6,701 nt of DNA from a bacterium (GTDB lineage: Bacteria > Cyanobacteriota > Vampirovibrionia > Gastranaerophilales > Gastranaerophilaceae), in contig JAGOIO010000077.1 of NCBI GenBank assembly GCA_017995595.1, positions 1 through 6,701 of the forward strand, written 5' to 3'. Positions 5,221-6,701 of the stretch are shown one piece after another; within the stretch, counting starts at the first letter, position 1; each line of letters starts with the position of its first letter. Both the position numbers and the translations under genes were made by a program. The notes under the pieces were generated by a model. The model saw nothing but the letters and a program-made list of their open reading frames with translations. It was not told where the DNA came from and did not search any database.

Positions 5221-5264
5221 GCAAAAAGAATTAGCCAACCTATGTTTTTACATAAATTGGCTAA
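5221..5264 (-). terminator. Strong rho-independent terminator of the 455-aa gene
   Basis: On the minus strand, TTAGCCAA (5257-5264) pairs with TTGGCTAA (5231-5238), and inner arms TATGT/ACATA (5250-5254 and 5241-5245) pair around a four-A loop. The two intervening bases on each side can form U-G wobbles in the minus-strand RNA, giving a continuous 15-bp stem. It is followed by TTCTTTTTGC. On the plus strand these two pairs are mismatches, so the signal is directional. It starts 39 bp after the stop of the 455-aa gene. Confidence 0.8.
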
Positions 5265-5302
5265 ATTAAGTTTATTATTTTATTATTTATAGAGATGCTT
5301 AA

Positions 5303-6670
5303 TTAATTACTATCTTTTATTGCTTTCCAAGCTGTGTATGTACTATATGCACTCATTGCGGTACTAATACCACCAGCAAAAGGATTATTTGTAGCCGAAG
5401 CTATACCGCTTGAACCAAGTTTTGAAACAACACTATTAGAACCTATTTTTGCAATAAAGCCACCTGAAGAACTTGTTGCAGCAGTACTTGTACCATTAAG
5501 ACTAAAGTTGCCAGCTCCAGAAGCAGCCGAATCTGACATGTTCAATGGTCCGCTACCATTTATCAATCCATCAGCATTAGTTGTTTGAGTTATTTTTGTA
5601 CTATCAGAAATAGTCATATCAGCAGTCTTAGAAGCTGTCAAGTCTGCAGTATTGGTAGCTGTATTAGCTTTTGCTGCTATTTGACTTGCTGCAGAAGCCG
5701 TTGACATTGCAGAAAGTGCAAAAGAACCTGCGGACATCGCAACACCTGCCCAGTTACCTTCCATGCCATTACCAACTCCACTGGCAGCACTTCCTGCCAT
5801 TGAAGCACAACCGCCATAGAATTCTAAGGATAATCCTAAAGCAATATTTGCTTCTCCTGTAACCGGATTTGCAGTTGCAACCAAAATTTGCCCTGTTAAT
5901 TGTGTTGCTCCACCTATAGTTGAAACTGTAGAACCAACTGCACACAAAACTTGTGCAGTTTTGTTGCCTTCTGATGCATTACTTTTTGCTGAAGCTGATG
6001 CTTTTTGTGCTGATTTCGTCAATGCATTTATCTTATTATTTTCTTGACTTGTAGATTTCTTTGCTGCGACAATAGTTTGACCTAAAGCACTTAATTTTGT
6101 ATTTGACTCTTCAATTTGAGATTGCAAATCTTCTGATGTTTCTTGGCTGTCTGAATTTTCTAATTCAGACTTTAAGCTTTCTATATTTGCTGTTTCTTGT
6201 ACTTGCTGAGTTTGTGCATTTTGAATCTTCGTGTTATTTTGTTGCATCTTGTTTTGTGCAATTTTTGACTGAGATTTTAATTTTGTATTAGCTTGTTTTG
6301 TCTTTGAGTCAAGACTTTTTGCTTTTTTAGAGCTTTCTTTTCCGCTTGAAGCTCCACTTTTTGCCTTAGACATACCATTTTTTGCACCAGACAAGCCACT
6401 TCCTACTGATGAATCTTCTGACTTTGATTTTGTTGTTGTTCCACGACTATTTATCAAATTATTTATTTCGTCATAGTCCAAACCATCAGTATTGATTTTG
6501 TACTGAGTACCCAAAGAATTCATAGAACTATTATAAGTAGAACTTGTACTTCCTGCTGAATTTGCCCAGTTCACATAATTATCAGGTACATCAACGCCTT
6601 CTTGTTCATATTCAAGAATTTCATTCGCTGTCAACGAACCCCAATCATTTATACCACTTACGCTTGTCAT
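5303..6670 (-). CDS. Unrecognised Ser/Ala/Thr/Asn-rich protein with coiled coil and hydrophobic block
   Basis: I do not recognise this protein. From the chosen start it has 455 residues in four regions. Residues 1-75 include a more ordered piece with SLTANEILEYEQEGVDVPDN and a second with DGLDYDEINNLI. Residues 80-235 are Ser/Lys/Gln/Asn-rich, with a likely coiled coil at about 120-225. Residues 238-335 are hydrophobic and Gly/Ala/Ser-rich, with candidate membrane-active helices at about 240-265, 275-300 and 307-330, and hold the only two cysteines (C243, C288). Residues 336-455 are low-complexity Ser/Thr/Ala/Asn, ending in a small conserved-looking YTAWKAIKDSN. No Sec signal peptide or lipobox is present. 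Start choice: the ATG at 6668-6670 has AAAGGA 6 nt upstream, whereas an in-frame ATG at 6691 has none; the longer form would add MRPKGKS. It ends at a strong terminator. The pattern suggests a secreted or surface-acting protein, by composition only. Cloning or sequence error is not suggested: the frame is open throughout. Confidence 0.85.
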   Translation of the reverse strand: MTSVSGINDWGSLTANEILEYEQEGVDVPDNYVNWANSAGSTSSTYNSSMNSLGTQYKINTDGLDYDEINNLINSRGTTTKSKSEDSSVGSGLSGAKNGMSKAKSGASSGKESSKKAKSLDSKTKQANTKLKSQSKIAQNKMQQNNTKIQNAQTQQVQETANIESLKSELENSDSQETSEDLQSQIEESNTKLSALGQTIVAAKKSTSQENNKINALTKSAQKASASAKSNASEGNKTAQVLCAVGSTVSTIGGATQLTGQILVATANPVTGEANIALGLSLEFYGGCASMAGSAASGVGNGMEGNWAGVAMSAGSFALSAMSTASAASQIAAKANTATNTADLTASKTADMTISDSTKITQTTNADGLINGSGPLNMSDSAASGAGNFSLNGTSTAATSSSGGFIAKIGSNSVVSKLGSSGIASATNNPFAGGISTAMSAYSTYTAWKAIKDSN

Positions 6671-6676
6671 AGATTT

Positions 6677-6682
6677 TCCTTT
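6677..6682 (-). promoter_or_regulatory. Ribosome-binding site deciding the start of the 455-aa protein
   Basis: AAAGGA on the minus strand lies 6 nt upstream of the ATG at 6670. It sits within the short extension that would be coding if the upstream ATG at 6691 were used; that ATG has no ribosome-binding site in the 10 visible bases. Confidence 0.65.
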
Positions 6683-6701
6683 CGGTCTCATTTTTCAAGG
6701 C

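Noticed and set aside
5187..5264. Repeated TTAGCC motifs upstream of hsp20, considered as a CIRCE-like heat-shock operator
   Set aside because: No match to TTAGCACTC-N9-GAGTGCTAA; the second copy is an arm of the terminator hairpin and the first has no partner of its own.
5334..6291. Open plus-strand frames lying across the 455-aa gene (for example 5334-5588 and 5671-5862)
   Set aside because: They lack ribosome-binding sites and mirror the codon bias of the minus-strand gene; no independent coding evidence.

Overview
This AT-rich window, dense with short-spaced genes, comes from a flagellated bacterium. It holds nine protein-coding genes, one of them cut off at the left edge, plus several intergenic regulatory or terminator signals. 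Low GC, a FlaG/FliS flagellar cluster, a Rhizobium-etli-type asparaginase and a stand-alone MshEN-like protein would fit a gut Gastranaerophilales/Melainabacteria-type genome. That placement is a guess from gene style; other low-GC flagellated lineages are not excluded. I see no tRNA, rRNA, CRISPR array or insertion sequence.

Layout from left to right. (1) Positions 1-321, minus strand: a small unrecognised 83-aa protein, followed 11 bp later by the start of a second gene that leaves the window. (2) Positions 485-2730, minus strand: a tightly packed cluster in transcription order FlaG-like protein, FliS, a FliT/FlgN-like helical chaperone and a cation diffusion facilitator (CDF) metal transporter. 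(3) Positions 2731-2820: a divergent promoter region with a good sigma70-type promoter for the plus strand. (4) Positions 2821-4568, plus strand: a 250-aa protein with a GspE/MshE N-terminal-like domain, then an L-asparaginase of the AnsA/PF06089 class 2 bp downstream. (5) Positions 4569-4659: two GC-rich hairpins between convergent genes, one suited to terminate each strand. (6) Positions 4660-5124, minus strand: an Hsp20 small heat-shock protein. (7) Positions 5125-5302: the hsp20 promoter region and a strong terminator for the last gene. (8) Positions 5303-6670, minus strand: a 455-aa Ser/Ala/Thr/Asn-rich protein with a Gln-rich coiled-coil middle and a Gly/Ala-rich hydrophobic segment, which I do not recognise.

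How the genes work together. FlaG, FliS and the chaperone belong to late flagellar filament assembly, and the metal transporter appears to ride on their transcript. The 250-aa protein and asparaginase are likely translated as a coupled pair, but a functional link between them is not obvious. The 455-aa protein is the least explained gene. Its order of parts (polar N-terminus, coiled coil, hydrophobic block, low-complexity tail, no Sec signal peptide) resembles type III secretion translocators or other secreted proteins in outline only. Four start codons were decided by ribosome-binding sites rather than by the longest open frame (FliS, CDF, the MshEN-like protein and the 455-aa protein).
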